Shown here: one piece after another, positions 1-6,281 of the stretch
Layout: the number at the start of each line of letters is the position of its first letter
Position numbering within the stretch: position 1 is the first letter of the stretch
Origin: Streptomyces rishiriensis
Lineage (GTDB): Bacteria; Actinomycetota; Actinomycetes; Streptomycetales; Streptomycetaceae
Direction of reading: 5' to 3'
Assembly: GCF_030815485.1 (NCBI RefSeq)
Contig: NZ_JAUSWV010000002.1
Location: 7,502,001 to 7,566,000 of the forward strand
DNA: 64,000 nucleotides
Notes under the pieces: generated by a model
What the model was told of the DNA's origin: nothing
Database searches by the model: none
What the model saw: the letters and a program-made list of their open reading frames with translations, nothing else
Made by a program: the position numbers and the translations under genes

Positions 1-476
1 ACCTCGCGGTCCTTGGACCAGTACAGCTGGAACCAGCGCTCGGCGTCCCCCATCGCCTCGGCCACCTGCTCGATCGGTGTGCTGGACGCCGAGGAGAGGA
101 TGAACGGCACCCCCTGCGCGGCCGCCGCCCTGGCCGCCGCGGACTCGGCCTCCGGATGCATGATCGACAGCACGCCGACGGGCGCGAGAGCGAGCGGCGC
201 GGGCAGGGGACGGCCCAGCACCTCGACCGACAGGTCCCGCTCGTGCACGTCCCGCAGCATGCGCGGCACGATCCGACGGCGTTCCAGAGCCGCACGGTTC
301 GCCCGTGCCGTGCTGCCGTTGCCCGCGCTGCCCGCCACATAGCCGACCGGGCCGGGCCCGAGGCGCTGCTCGGTGAGCTCCTCGAGCCGGGTCAGATCGG
401 TGGGCAGCCGGGGGACCGCGCCCGTCATCCCGTTGAGATAGATCTCGTACTGGAAGTCCGCCCAGTGCTTCGCCAT
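1..476 (-). CDS. Lactate 2-monooxygenase-like FMN alpha-hydroxy-acid oxidase (partial, N-terminal part)
   Basis: The reading frame starts at ATG 476-474 and runs off the left edge of the window, so only about 158 N-terminal residues are present. The start MAKHWADFQYEIY follows a purine-rich GAAGGGTGGGA stretch. Visible family blocks are YVAGSAGNGSTARAN (FMN-binding region of the alpha-hydroxy-acid oxidases), LAPVGVLSIMHPE, SSASSTPIEQV and WFQLYW. This layout is that of the lactate 2-monooxygenase/lactate oxidase branch, cytosolic flavoenzymes that oxidise L-lactate or a related 2-hydroxy acid. The catalytic His/Arg region lies outside the window, so substrate cannot be judged. It is preceded by a 450-bp non-coding stretch likely to hold its promoter. 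Confidence 0.8.
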   Translation of the reverse strand, partial: MAKHWADFQYEIYLNGMTGAVPRLPTDLTRLEELTEQRLGPGPVGYVAGSAGNGSTARANRAALERRRIVPRMLRDVHERDLSVEVLGRPLPAPLALAPVGVLSIMHPEAESAAARAAAAQGVPFILSSASSTPIEQVAEAMGDAERWFQLYWSKDRE

Positions 477-933
477 CCGTACGTCCCACCCTTCGCCGTG
501 CCGTGGCCGACCTCGCCGTCGCAGGGCGACCATACCGGCGGGTCGGTGGCGGCGGTCAGGGGGTTCGGCCGACGGCCGGCCGGCCCGGACGGTACGGCGC
601 GGGTACGCCGACGTGCGCGCCCGGACCGGTGAGCGGCGGTGCCGGAACCTCCATCGTCCTGGCCGACCGCGTCCCTGGAGACCCGTACGCCGCCCGGGGT
701 CGGGCTACGGCCGCCGCAACGCGGGTGGAGCACGGCGACGACCAGGGACGGCGAGTCGACCAGGGACGGCGGTAGCCCGAGGCCTCCCGTTCGCCGGAAC
801 CGGCGCGACATGACCGCCGTCCGCGAACCGCTGCCCCCCGCCGCGTTCCACGGCGGTCGAAGACCTGGACGGCGGGGGACGTACCGCCACGCCGGGTGCG
901 AAGCATGGGGCAGGCCCCCGACCAGCGGACGAG
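477..933. other. Intergenic region, no supported gene
   Basis: Several overlapping open frames exist in this GC-rich stretch but none has family-like sequence, and all are arginine/proline-rich shadows. The only structure seen is a 15-bp direct repeat (CGACCAGGGACGGCG) at 739-753 and 757-771. The region probably carries the promoter for the leftward flavoenzyme gene. Confidence 0.5.
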
Positions 934-1557
934 TCACCCTTGTTCTGCGTCGTCCGTGGACGAATCCGCCGCCTCTCCCTGAGCGCGACCGGCACCGGCA
1001 CCGGCACCGGAGGGGGAGTCGGAACCGGAGCCGGTGTCCGCGTGGGGTCCCTGGGCCCGCACCCGCTGGACCTGTTCGAGGGAGTCGCGCAGCTCGGTGA
1101 GCCAGTCGTCGGTGTGGCGCTGGACAAGCCGGACGCACCAGGCGAGCGCGTCGCTGCGGCTGCGGGCCACGCCCGCGGCGATCAGGGTGTCGAGTACCTG
1201 GCGTTCGGGCTGCCGCAGCCGGCTCATGACGGGCGCGGCCACGTGCGTGAACAGCGCGCGCTGCCCATCGCACACCACACCCCAGGACACCTTGCGGCGG
1301 AACCGGTGCTCGGCGTCGCGCGCCACGGCGATCCGGGTCTCCCGGGTGCGCTCCCGGAACTCCTGGATCCGGGCGGTGACCGCCGCCTCCCGCTCGGCGG
1401 CCGACACGTCCTCGGCCGACCGGGGCGCGGGGATGCGGCCGATCACGGTGATCTCCTCCCGGTCGACCGTCACCTCGGCAGGCTCCTCGAAGAGGTCGTC
1501 GGGCAGACGGCCGGCGAACCAGCCCCTCAGCTTCTCTTTCTCTTCGGTCGTAATCAT
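934..1557 (-). CDS. Conserved actinobacterial protein of unknown function
   Basis: A 207-residue protein if translation starts at ATG 1557 (MITTEEKEKLRGWFAGRLP); the frame is open 11 codons further upstream, but the upstream part is not protein-like. The N-terminal half is acidic and charged (VTVDREEITVIGRIP). The middle is rich in Glu/Arg helices (EFRERTRETRIAVARDAEHRFRRK). The segment QPERQVLDTLIAAGVARSRSDALAWCVRLV looks like a ribbon-helix-helix or CopG-like helical pair. The tail after about residue 170 is low-complexity Gly/Ala/Ser. I recall similar proteins across Streptomyces with no assigned role. An inverted repeat covers its start codon, which would fit autoregulation if the helical pair binds DNA; that is inference. 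Confidence 0.75.
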   Translation of the reverse strand: MITTEEKEKLRGWFAGRLPDDLFEEPAEVTVDREEITVIGRIPAPRSAEDVSAAEREAAVTARIQEFRERTRETRIAVARDAEHRFRRKVSWGVVCDGQRALFTHVAAPVMSRLRQPERQVLDTLIAAGVARSRSDALAWCVRLVQRHTDDWLTELRDSLEQVQRVRAQGPHADTGSGSDSPSGAGAGAGRAQGEAADSSTDDAEQG

Positions 1558-1571
1558 GTAATGACGATTAC
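1550..1571. promoter_or_regulatory. Inverted repeat over the start codon of the unknown gene
   Basis: GTAATC (1550-1555) and GATTAC (1566-1571) form a 6-bp inverted repeat with a 10-base spacer. A shorter GTAAT/ATTAC version (1558-1562, 1567-1571) lies inside it. It covers the ATG at 1557-1555. AT-rich palindromes are rare in this DNA, so it may be an operator; no binding protein is known. Confidence 0.35.
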
Positions 1572-1912
1572 TCCGCTGGTACATGAACACAAGGGGCCGC
1601 GGAGAAGTCCGCCGAGAGCGGAAGCGAAGGGGTGTGCGGAGGGATCCGGGTGCGGGATCGGAATGTTTCAGGCCGATTAACGAAGCTATGCAAACCGGTC
1701 ATCGAACCGATCAGAGGGATCATGAAGCGCTTGCTTTCGGCGTTGGAACGTTCGAATTCCGTTACTTCTCGCCACTGATTCAATACGCAAGGTTACTGAA
1801 ACCCATGGGGTCGATGTGAGATTCGGCGGCGGACTCGGCAGACTCGCGCTCGCCGCGTTCGACACCGACCGAGCCGGACCGGCACACCGAATCGAGCGGA
1901 AGGATGCACACA
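1558..1912. promoter_or_regulatory. Divergent intergenic region upstream of the protease inhibitor gene
   Basis: About 350 bases without a supported gene, between the leftward unknown gene and the rightward inhibitor gene. The part from about 1670 to 1805 is clearly less GC-rich than its surroundings and contains a palindromic stretch around GGAACGTTCGAATTCC (1754-1769). It probably holds the promoters for both genes, but I cannot assign -35/-10 boxes with confidence. Confidence 0.45.
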
Positions 1913-2347
1913 ATGCGGAACACCGCGCGCTGGGCAGCGACCCTCGGCCTCACGGCCGCCACCGTCTGCGGATCCCTCACCGGATCCGCGCTCGCCGCCC
2001 CGGCCGCAGCGCCGACCTCCCTCTACGCCCCGTCGGCCCTCGTGCTGACCGTGGGCCACGGAGAGAACGCCGCCACCGCCGACGCGGCCCGGGCCGTCAC
2101 TTTGAACTGCGCTCCGGCGCCCTCCGGCACCCATCCCGCGCCCGCCCTCGCCTGCGCCGAACTGCGCGCCGCCGACGGCGATCTCGATGCCCTGGCGGGA
2201 CCGGGTGACGCCATGTGTACGAGGCAGTACGACCCGGTGGTCGTCACCGTCGACGGCGTATGGCGGGGCAAGCGTGTCGCCTTCGAGCGCACCTTCTCGA
2301 ACGAGTGCGTGAAGAACGCTGCCGGGAGCAGCCTCTTCGCGTTCTGA
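1913..2347 (+). CDS. Secreted subtilisin inhibitor-like (SSI family, I16) protein with Arg at P1
   Basis: A 144-residue precursor. GGAAGG at 1898-1903 lies 9 bases from ATG 1913, so this start is preferred to the in-frame ATG at 1904, which touches the purine box. Residues 1 to about 29 are a signal peptide (Arg-rich start, hydrophobic core, SALAA). The mature part has the four family cysteines (TLNCAP, ALACAE, MCTRQ, NECVK) and the typical VDGVWRGKR...FERTFSNEC...SSLFAF end. In Streptomyces SSI the P1 residue is Met in CPMVYDP. Here the same place reads CTRQYDP, so P1 is Arg and P1' is Gln, predicting trypsin-like targets. Two S1-family proteases lie elsewhere in the window, but neither is an obvious trypsin. 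A strong hairpin follows at 2441. Confidence 0.95.
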   Translation: MRNTARWAATLGLTAATVCGSLTGSALAAPAAAPTSLYAPSALVLTVGHGENAATADAARAVTLNCAPAPSGTHPAPALACAELRAADGDLDALAGPGDAMCTRQYDPVVVTVDGVWRGKRVAFERTFSNECVKNAAGSSLFAF

Positions 2348-2440
2348 GACCGGGGTCGCGTGGTCCCCCGTGGACGCCGAGTAAGGCTCGTGAAGTGGGG
2401 AGTGCGAGCCGTCACACGGGAGCAGCGTGATCCCTTACCC

Positions 2441-2481
2441 GGAGGCCGGTCGGGCAGTGTGGGGCTGCCCGCCCGGCCTCC
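2441..2481 (+). terminator. Hairpin terminator after the inhibitor gene
   Basis: GGAGGCCGGTCGGGCAG (2441-2457) pairs with CTGCCCGCCCGGCCTCC (2465-2481), 16 of 17 positions matching, with a 7-base loop. It sits about 95 bases after the stop codon, without a U-run, as is usual in Streptomyces. Confidence 0.7.
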
Positions 2482-2492
2482 GGTGCACCTCG

Positions 2493-2604
2493 CCCGGGCG
2501 CAACGCGCCGGGCGGAACGTGCGGGGCAGGAGGTGCCGGGCGGAAGGTGCGGCGGAGTAGACGCCGGGCAGACCGTGCCGGGCGGAAGGCGCCGGAGGCC
2601 GGCT
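2493..2604. repeat. Degenerate 14-bp tandem repeat, about 7-8 copies
   Basis: Units begin at 2493, 2507, 2521, 2535, 2549, 2563, 2577 and 2591 with consensus GCCGGGCGGAAGGT. Copies at 2507, 2535, 2563 and 2577 are closest to consensus. The period is not a multiple of three. The array lies in the gap between the convergent inhibitor and CDGSH genes and reaches the CDGSH stop codon (2603-2605). Confidence 0.7.
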
Positions 2605-2800
2605 AGGACCGCTCCCGGTGGCTGGTGTCGCACCAGGGGTAGCGGCGACTGCGCCGGCAGGTGCACAGGGCGACCCGGAAGCGGTCGGAGGCGACCGTGG
2701 TGCCGTCCTCCAGTTCGACCTCGACCGGCCCCTCGACGAGGAGGGGGCCGCGGCGCTGGACGCTGATCCGGCAGGGCCTGTCAGCAGGGGAGTTCGGCAC
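2603..2800 (-). CDS. CDGSH iron-sulphur domain protein
   Basis: A 65-residue protein whose C-terminal half carries CTCRRSRRYPWCDTSH, matching the CDGSH pattern C-X-C-X(n)-C-D-X-(S/T)-H that ligates a 2Fe-2S cluster through three Cys and one His. The usual Gly of CDGSH is Thr here. The N-terminal half forms the beta strands (VEGPVEVELEDG) that precede the motif in small bacterial members. The start (ATG 2800) lies 20 bases inside the end of the upstream methyltransferase gene, so the two are translationally coupled. It is the last gene of a three-gene operon with a second putative iron protein. Its electron-transfer or sensing role is unknown. Confidence 0.9.
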   Translation of the reverse strand: MPNSPADRPCRISVQRRGPLLVEGPVEVELEDGTTVASDRFRVALCTCRRSRRYPWCDTSHRERS

Positions 2801-3452
2801 GGACGACCACCAGCTCCTCGTTCTCCTCGTCGGCCGACAGCAGCCCCCGCTCCCGCAGCCACTCCTCGCGCTCGCGCAGCACCGGACCGAACGGAATGCG
2901 ACGACGTCGCGTCACGGACGCCTTCAGACCGGACGCGCGCAGGACCGTCAGGGTGCTCGCCGGATCGCTGAGCGCGGAGTGGACCATGAGCAGCACCCCG
3001 CCGGGCCGCAGCAGCTGGGGTGCCTCGACGCAGATCCGGTCGAGCAGGAGCCTGCCGTCGCCGCCACCGTCCCAGGCCCGGGCCGTTCCGCGGCCCGTAC
3101 GGGCGCCGGCCGGCGCCGGCACGTACGGCGGGTTGGTCAGGATCAGGTCGAAGGACTGGCCGCGCACCGGCGTGAAGAGGTTGCCGCGGTGCACGCGCAC
3201 CGGCAGCCGTTCACGCCAGGCGTTGAGGCGGGTGGAGTACACCGCGCGCCAGGACACGTCGACGGCGGTGACCCGGGTGCCGCGTCGTGCGGCCTCCAGC
3301 GCCAGCGCGCCGGTACCGGTGCCCACGTCGAGAACGTGGGCGCCCGGAAGCAACGGTTCTTCGGACAGTGCCCCGGCCAGCAGGGCGGTGTCCTCCTGAG
3401 GGGCGTACACGCCCGGGAGTGCGAGTGGGTTCACGGCGACCAAGTACCCCAC
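2781..3452 (-). CDS. HemK2/MTQ2-family class I methyltransferase
   Basis: A 223-residue SAM-dependent methyltransferase. LDVGTGTGALALEAA (about 41-55) is motif I and ILTNPPYVPAP (about 105-115) is the NPPY motif of enzymes that methylate planar nitrogens such as Gln or Asn side chains. HemK2/MTQ2 relatives modify release-factor glutamines in archaea and eukaryotes; the bacterial substrate of this branch is not known to me. The start is taken as GTG 3452, three bases after the stop of the upstream gene. TTG 3443 and GTG 3434 are alternatives that would put AAGGTGGGG in better position as a ribosome site. It overlaps the CDGSH gene by 20 bases. Confidence 0.88.
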   Translation of the reverse strand: MGYLVAVNPLALPGVYAPQEDTALLAGALSEEPLLPGAHVLDVGTGTGALALEAARRGTRVTAVDVSWRAVYSTRLNAWRERLPVRVHRGNLFTPVRGQSFDLILTNPPYVPAPAGARTGRGTARAWDGGGDGRLLLDRICVEAPQLLRPGGVLLMVHSALSDPASTLTVLRASGLKASVTRRRRIPFGPVLREREEWLRERGLLSADEENEELVVVRAELPC

Positions 3453-3455
3453 CTT

Positions 3456-4472
3456 TCAGGAAATATGGGCTTTTACGCGATCGTTGAGCGGGGTACGCAA
3501 GGAGGACTCTCCCGCACGCCAGGCGGTGAGCAGGCGGGCGGCGAGACGGTCCTCCAGGTGTCCGGTGGCGTCGAGACCGAAGACGATGTCCGGGGCCAGG
3601 AAAGGTTCCTCGTCCAGCAGGCCGCCGATGACGTCGTGGCGCACGACCTGCTCGTGCACGGCGTCGGCCTCGACGTGCTCGTCGTAGAAGTGCTCGGCGG
3701 CGGGGCCGGCGTCCGCGCGGCGCATCGCCTGCGCGAGCCGCCGGGAACCGGGCGAGGAGGTGATCTCGACCGCCGCGAAGTGGCCCACGAGGGCGCCCCT
3801 GAGGGACCGGTGCAGGCCGAAGAGGGACATCAGGTTGACCGTGGCCAGCGTTTCGGCGCACGCGGCGTCCAGATAGCGGCCGTAGGTGGTGTCGAGGTCC
3901 AGGTCCGTCATCAGGTCCGCGAACAGCTGTGCGTGGACGCGGTCGGCTCGGCCGCCGCCCCACTCGTCGAACTCCACCGCGGCCATCGCCGCCTTGGCCC
4001 GGCCCCACAGCCTCGGCAGCACCCACGCGTGCGGGTCCGCCTCCTTCAGGTGGTACAGGGACCGCTGGGCCGCGTACTCGCGCACCTGCCACAACTCGCC
4101 CTGCGCCGCGAGGAAATGGCCTACGCCCGAGCCCTCGACGGGCTCGACGAGAAGCTCGGCGAGCGCATCCTCGACGGAGTCGTGGACCGGTGTGTCCTCG
4201 CGCAGGGCGGTCAGGAACCGGTGCTCCAGCGCGGCCCGCACCCGGAGCAGACCGGGATCCCACTCCAGGTCCGGGGCGACGCCCGCGAAACCCCGGTAGT
4301 GCAGCTCGTAGCAGAGGTAGAGGGCCAGCTGGAGGTCGTCGCCGTACGGGGTCGCGGACGCGACCGTCCGCGCGGCCGGGAGCGGGCCGGTGCCCGAGAG
4401 GTACCCGCGGACGGCCGCGGAGACCGGACCCCGGGCGGCCGGCAGCTGTGGCCCTGGTGAGTCATGTGCCAT
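3456..4472 (-). CDS. Iron-containing redox enzyme family protein (haem-oxygenase-like fold)
   Basis: A 338-residue protein from ATG 4472 (MAHDSPGPQLPAARG). The frame is open upstream but the extra residues are not protein-like. The body is almost all helical, with blocks LALYLCYELHYRGFAG, VGHFLAAQGELWQVREYAAQRS, GHFAAVEITSSPGSRRLA and EHFYDEHVEADAVHEQVV. The His/Glu-rich helices (ELHY, HFAAVE, EHFYDEHVEAD) fit the metal ligands of haem-oxygenase-like di-iron oxidases and the TenA/PqqC superfamily. Substrate is unknown. It is first in a tight operon with the methyltransferase and CDGSH genes, a combination I recall from other Streptomyces. Confidence 0.85.
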   Translation of the reverse strand: MAHDSPGPQLPAARGPVSAAVRGYLSGTGPLPAARTVASATPYGDDLQLALYLCYELHYRGFAGVAPDLEWDPGLLRVRAALEHRFLTALREDTPVHDSVEDALAELLVEPVEGSGVGHFLAAQGELWQVREYAAQRSLYHLKEADPHAWVLPRLWGRAKAAMAAVEFDEWGGGRADRVHAQLFADLMTDLDLDTTYGRYLDAACAETLATVNLMSLFGLHRSLRGALVGHFAAVEITSSPGSRRLAQAMRRADAGPAAEHFYDEHVEADAVHEQVVRHDVIGGLLDEEPFLAPDIVFGLDATGHLEDRLAARLLTAWRAGESSLRTPLNDRVKAHIS

Positions 4473-4808
4473 GCGTGGCGGGTACCCCGAAGGCGCCGGG
4501 TCACCCGTGGGACACCCCGGGTGGACCTGGGCATCGCCCGCGAGGTGGCGTGGCGAAACGTCCGCAAGGGCGCCGACCGGGCGTCTGCTGCCCGACCGCG
4601 CCCCCTCGGGACGCACGGCTCACCGGGCCGGCTCACGGGGGAGGGCGGTCATGGGCGGTCACCGGACGGGCGGGCCGTACGTCCGACCTGCTCGGCTCGC
4701 CCGTGCGTCGCCGGGCGGGCCGTCCGGCAGGCTGATCCGCCGGACGGCCGGTCCGCGACGGGTCGGGTCAGTCGCCCCGGGACTCCTCCTGGGCGCGCCG
4801 GTTGGTGG
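4473..4808. other. Intergenic region, nothing supported
   Basis: About 335 bases between the iron redox operon and the small gene at 4809-4958. Open frames here are arginine/proline-rich shadows with no motif, no ribosome site and no strong hairpin. It must contain the promoter of the leftward redox operon. Confidence 0.4.
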
Positions 4809-4958
4809 TCAGGGCGTCGGCCGCCCCTTGGGCTGGTGCCGCTCGCCCTCCGGGTCGTCGACACGGGTCTCGGCGTCCTCCACCTCCCGCATGACCTCCC
4901 CCAGTGCGGTACGGGGGCGGTCCTGGCCGGTCTCGAGGTGCTTGTCGTCATCGGGCAC
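4809..4958 (-). CDS. Small hydrophilic protein, unknown function (49 aa)
   Basis: GTG 4958 is preceded by GGAAGGAAC at good spacing, a strong Streptomyces ribosome site. The 49-residue product starts MPDDDKHLETGQDRP and continues through a charged helix (ALGEVMREVEDAETRV), ending in GRPTP. It is acidic, without cysteine, signal peptide or membrane segment. I do not recognise it. Support is the ribosome site, the codon pattern and protein-like composition. It is transcribed in the same direction as the Ppx/GppA gene upstream and may be the distal gene of that unit, although a tandem repeat separates them. Confidence 0.55.
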   Translation of the reverse strand: MPDDDKHLETGQDRPRTALGEVMREVEDAETRVDDPEGERHQPKGRPTP

Positions 4959-4993
4959 GGTGCGTTCCTTCCGCTGGGTTCCGCTCAATCGGC

Positions 4994-5028
4994 GGTCGGT
5001 GGTCGGTGGTCGGTGGTCGGTGGTCGGT
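4994..5028. repeat. 7-bp tandem repeat, five perfect copies
   Basis: Five exact copies of GGTCGGT run from 4994 to 5028, followed by a partial sixth (GGTGGTCGGT, 5033-5042). The G-pairs could form a two-layer quadruplex. It lies between the Ppx/GppA gene and the small downstream gene and would be prone to slippage. Confidence 0.85.
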
Positions 5029-5149
5029 AACAGGTGGTCGGTCGTCGGGGTCGGGGTGCGTGCCGGCCCGTGTGGTCAGGGCGTCCTCGGGGGCCGGAGG
5101 GGAGCCGCTTCGGCAGGTGCGGCGCGGGGCCGGAGGGTGCGCGACGGGG

Positions 5150-6163
5150 TCAGGGGCCGTGCTGGGCGAGGCGCAGGGGGACCGGCTCCGCGGGCGCCTC
5201 CTGCTCGTCGTCGATGAGCCGGGTGACCTCGGCCCACCAGGCCGGGCCGTCCTCCATGTGCCGCAGCATGACGCCCTCGCGGATCGCCCACGGGCAGACG
5301 GTGACCGAGGTCAGTCCGGTCAGCTTCATCGCCGTGTGCCCGATCACCGCGCCGGCCAGGCTCTGCGCGGCGCGCGGCGCGGAGATGCCGGGCAACCGGG
5401 CGCGTTCGGCGGCGGGCAGGGCGGCCAAAGTGGAGACGGCCTCGCGCAGGTCGGCACGGCGCAGGGTGCGGTCCATGAAGGGGCCGTGCCGTCCGGGGGC
5501 GGCACCGCACAGCCGGCCGAGCTGCTGGAAGGTGCGGGAGGTGGCCACCGCGGTACGGGGCCCCTCCCAGCGGATCCGGGCGGCCACGTCCCTGAGCTGG
5601 TGGCGGATCCTGCGCCGGGCCGCGCGGAGGGCCTCCGGGGGCGGCGGGTCGTGGTCGGTGAAGAAGTCATGGGTGAGCCGGCCCGCCCCCAGGGGCAGCG
5701 AGGCCACGAAGTCCGGCAACCGGCCCCGGCCGAAGGCCACTTCGAAGGATCCACCGCCGATGTCCAGCAGGGCGAGCGGCCCGCAGCGCCAGCCCATCCA
5801 GCGGCGGGCCCCGAGGAACGTCAGCTCCGCCTCCACTTCACCCGGCAGGGTGCACAGCGCGACGCCGGTCCGCGCCCGGACCGCGCGCAGCACCTCGCGT
5901 CGGTTGGGGGCCGAGCGCACCACGGCGGTCGCGAAGGCCAGCGGGCCCGCCGCTCCCCACTGGTCCGCGGTCCGGGCCGCCGCGGCGACGGCTCGGACGA
6001 GCCGCTCGACGGCTTCCTCCGGGATGGGGTCGCCGGGCGCGACCTGCTCGGAGAGTCTCAGCCGCCACTTGGCGGTGTGCACCGGCAGCGGGACCCCGCC
6101 CGCCGCGTCAGCGACCACCAGCCGCACGGTGTTCGACCCCACATCCAGCACGCTTATTCTCAT
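5150..6163 (-). CDS. Ppx/GppA-family exopolyphosphatase/guanosine pentaphosphatase
   Basis: A 337-residue protein of the actin-like ATPase (ASKHA) fold. MRISVLDVGSNTVRLVVAD at the N-terminus is the phosphate-1 loop. ELTFLGARR and LLDIGGGSFEVAFG (about 133-146) form the phosphate-2 motif, and PLGAGRLTHDFF follows. FATAVVRSAPNRREVL is the usual ATxAxRxAxN block. The length fits the short form with only the catalytic domains I and II, so it lacks the HD-like C-terminal domain of E. coli Ppx. It should hydrolyse polyphosphate or pppGpp in the cytosol; which one cannot be read from sequence. Confidence 0.9.
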   Translation of the reverse strand: MRISVLDVGSNTVRLVVADAAGGVPLPVHTAKWRLRLSEQVAPGDPIPEEAVERLVRAVAAAARTADQWGAAGPLAFATAVVRSAPNRREVLRAVRARTGVALCTLPGEVEAELTFLGARRWMGWRCGPLALLDIGGGSFEVAFGRGRLPDFVASLPLGAGRLTHDFFTDHDPPPPEALRAARRRIRHQLRDVAARIRWEGPRTAVATSRTFQQLGRLCGAAPGRHGPFMDRTLRRADLREAVSTLAALPAAERARLPGISAPRAAQSLAGAVIGHTAMKLTGLTSVTVCPWAIREGVMLRHMEDGPAWWAEVTRLIDDEQEAPAEPVPLRLAQHGP

Positions 6164-6225
6164 GGACCGCGAGTACCCAGGGCTAAACCTCGCAATTCCC
6201 GGTCCCTCGGGGCGATGACGCGCAG

Positions 6226-6253
6226 GGGCCGCCGTCCTCGCGGACGGCGGCCC
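6226..6253. terminator. Hairpin terminator after the MFS exporter gene
   Basis: GGGCCGCCGTCC (6226-6237) and GGACGGCGGCCC (6242-6253) form a perfect 12-bp stem with a 4-base loop. It is 29 bases beyond the exporter stop codon and between two genes transcribed leftward, so it should separate the exporter from the Ppx/GppA gene. Confidence 0.75.
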
Positions 6254-6281
6254 TCTCCCCGGTGCGGCTCCTGCGGGTCCG

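Noticed and set aside
990..1032. GGCACC-type repeat that might be a microsatellite or regulatory array.
   Set aside because: It lies inside the Gly/Ala-rich C-terminal coding region of the gene at 934-1557 and is explained by codon repetition.
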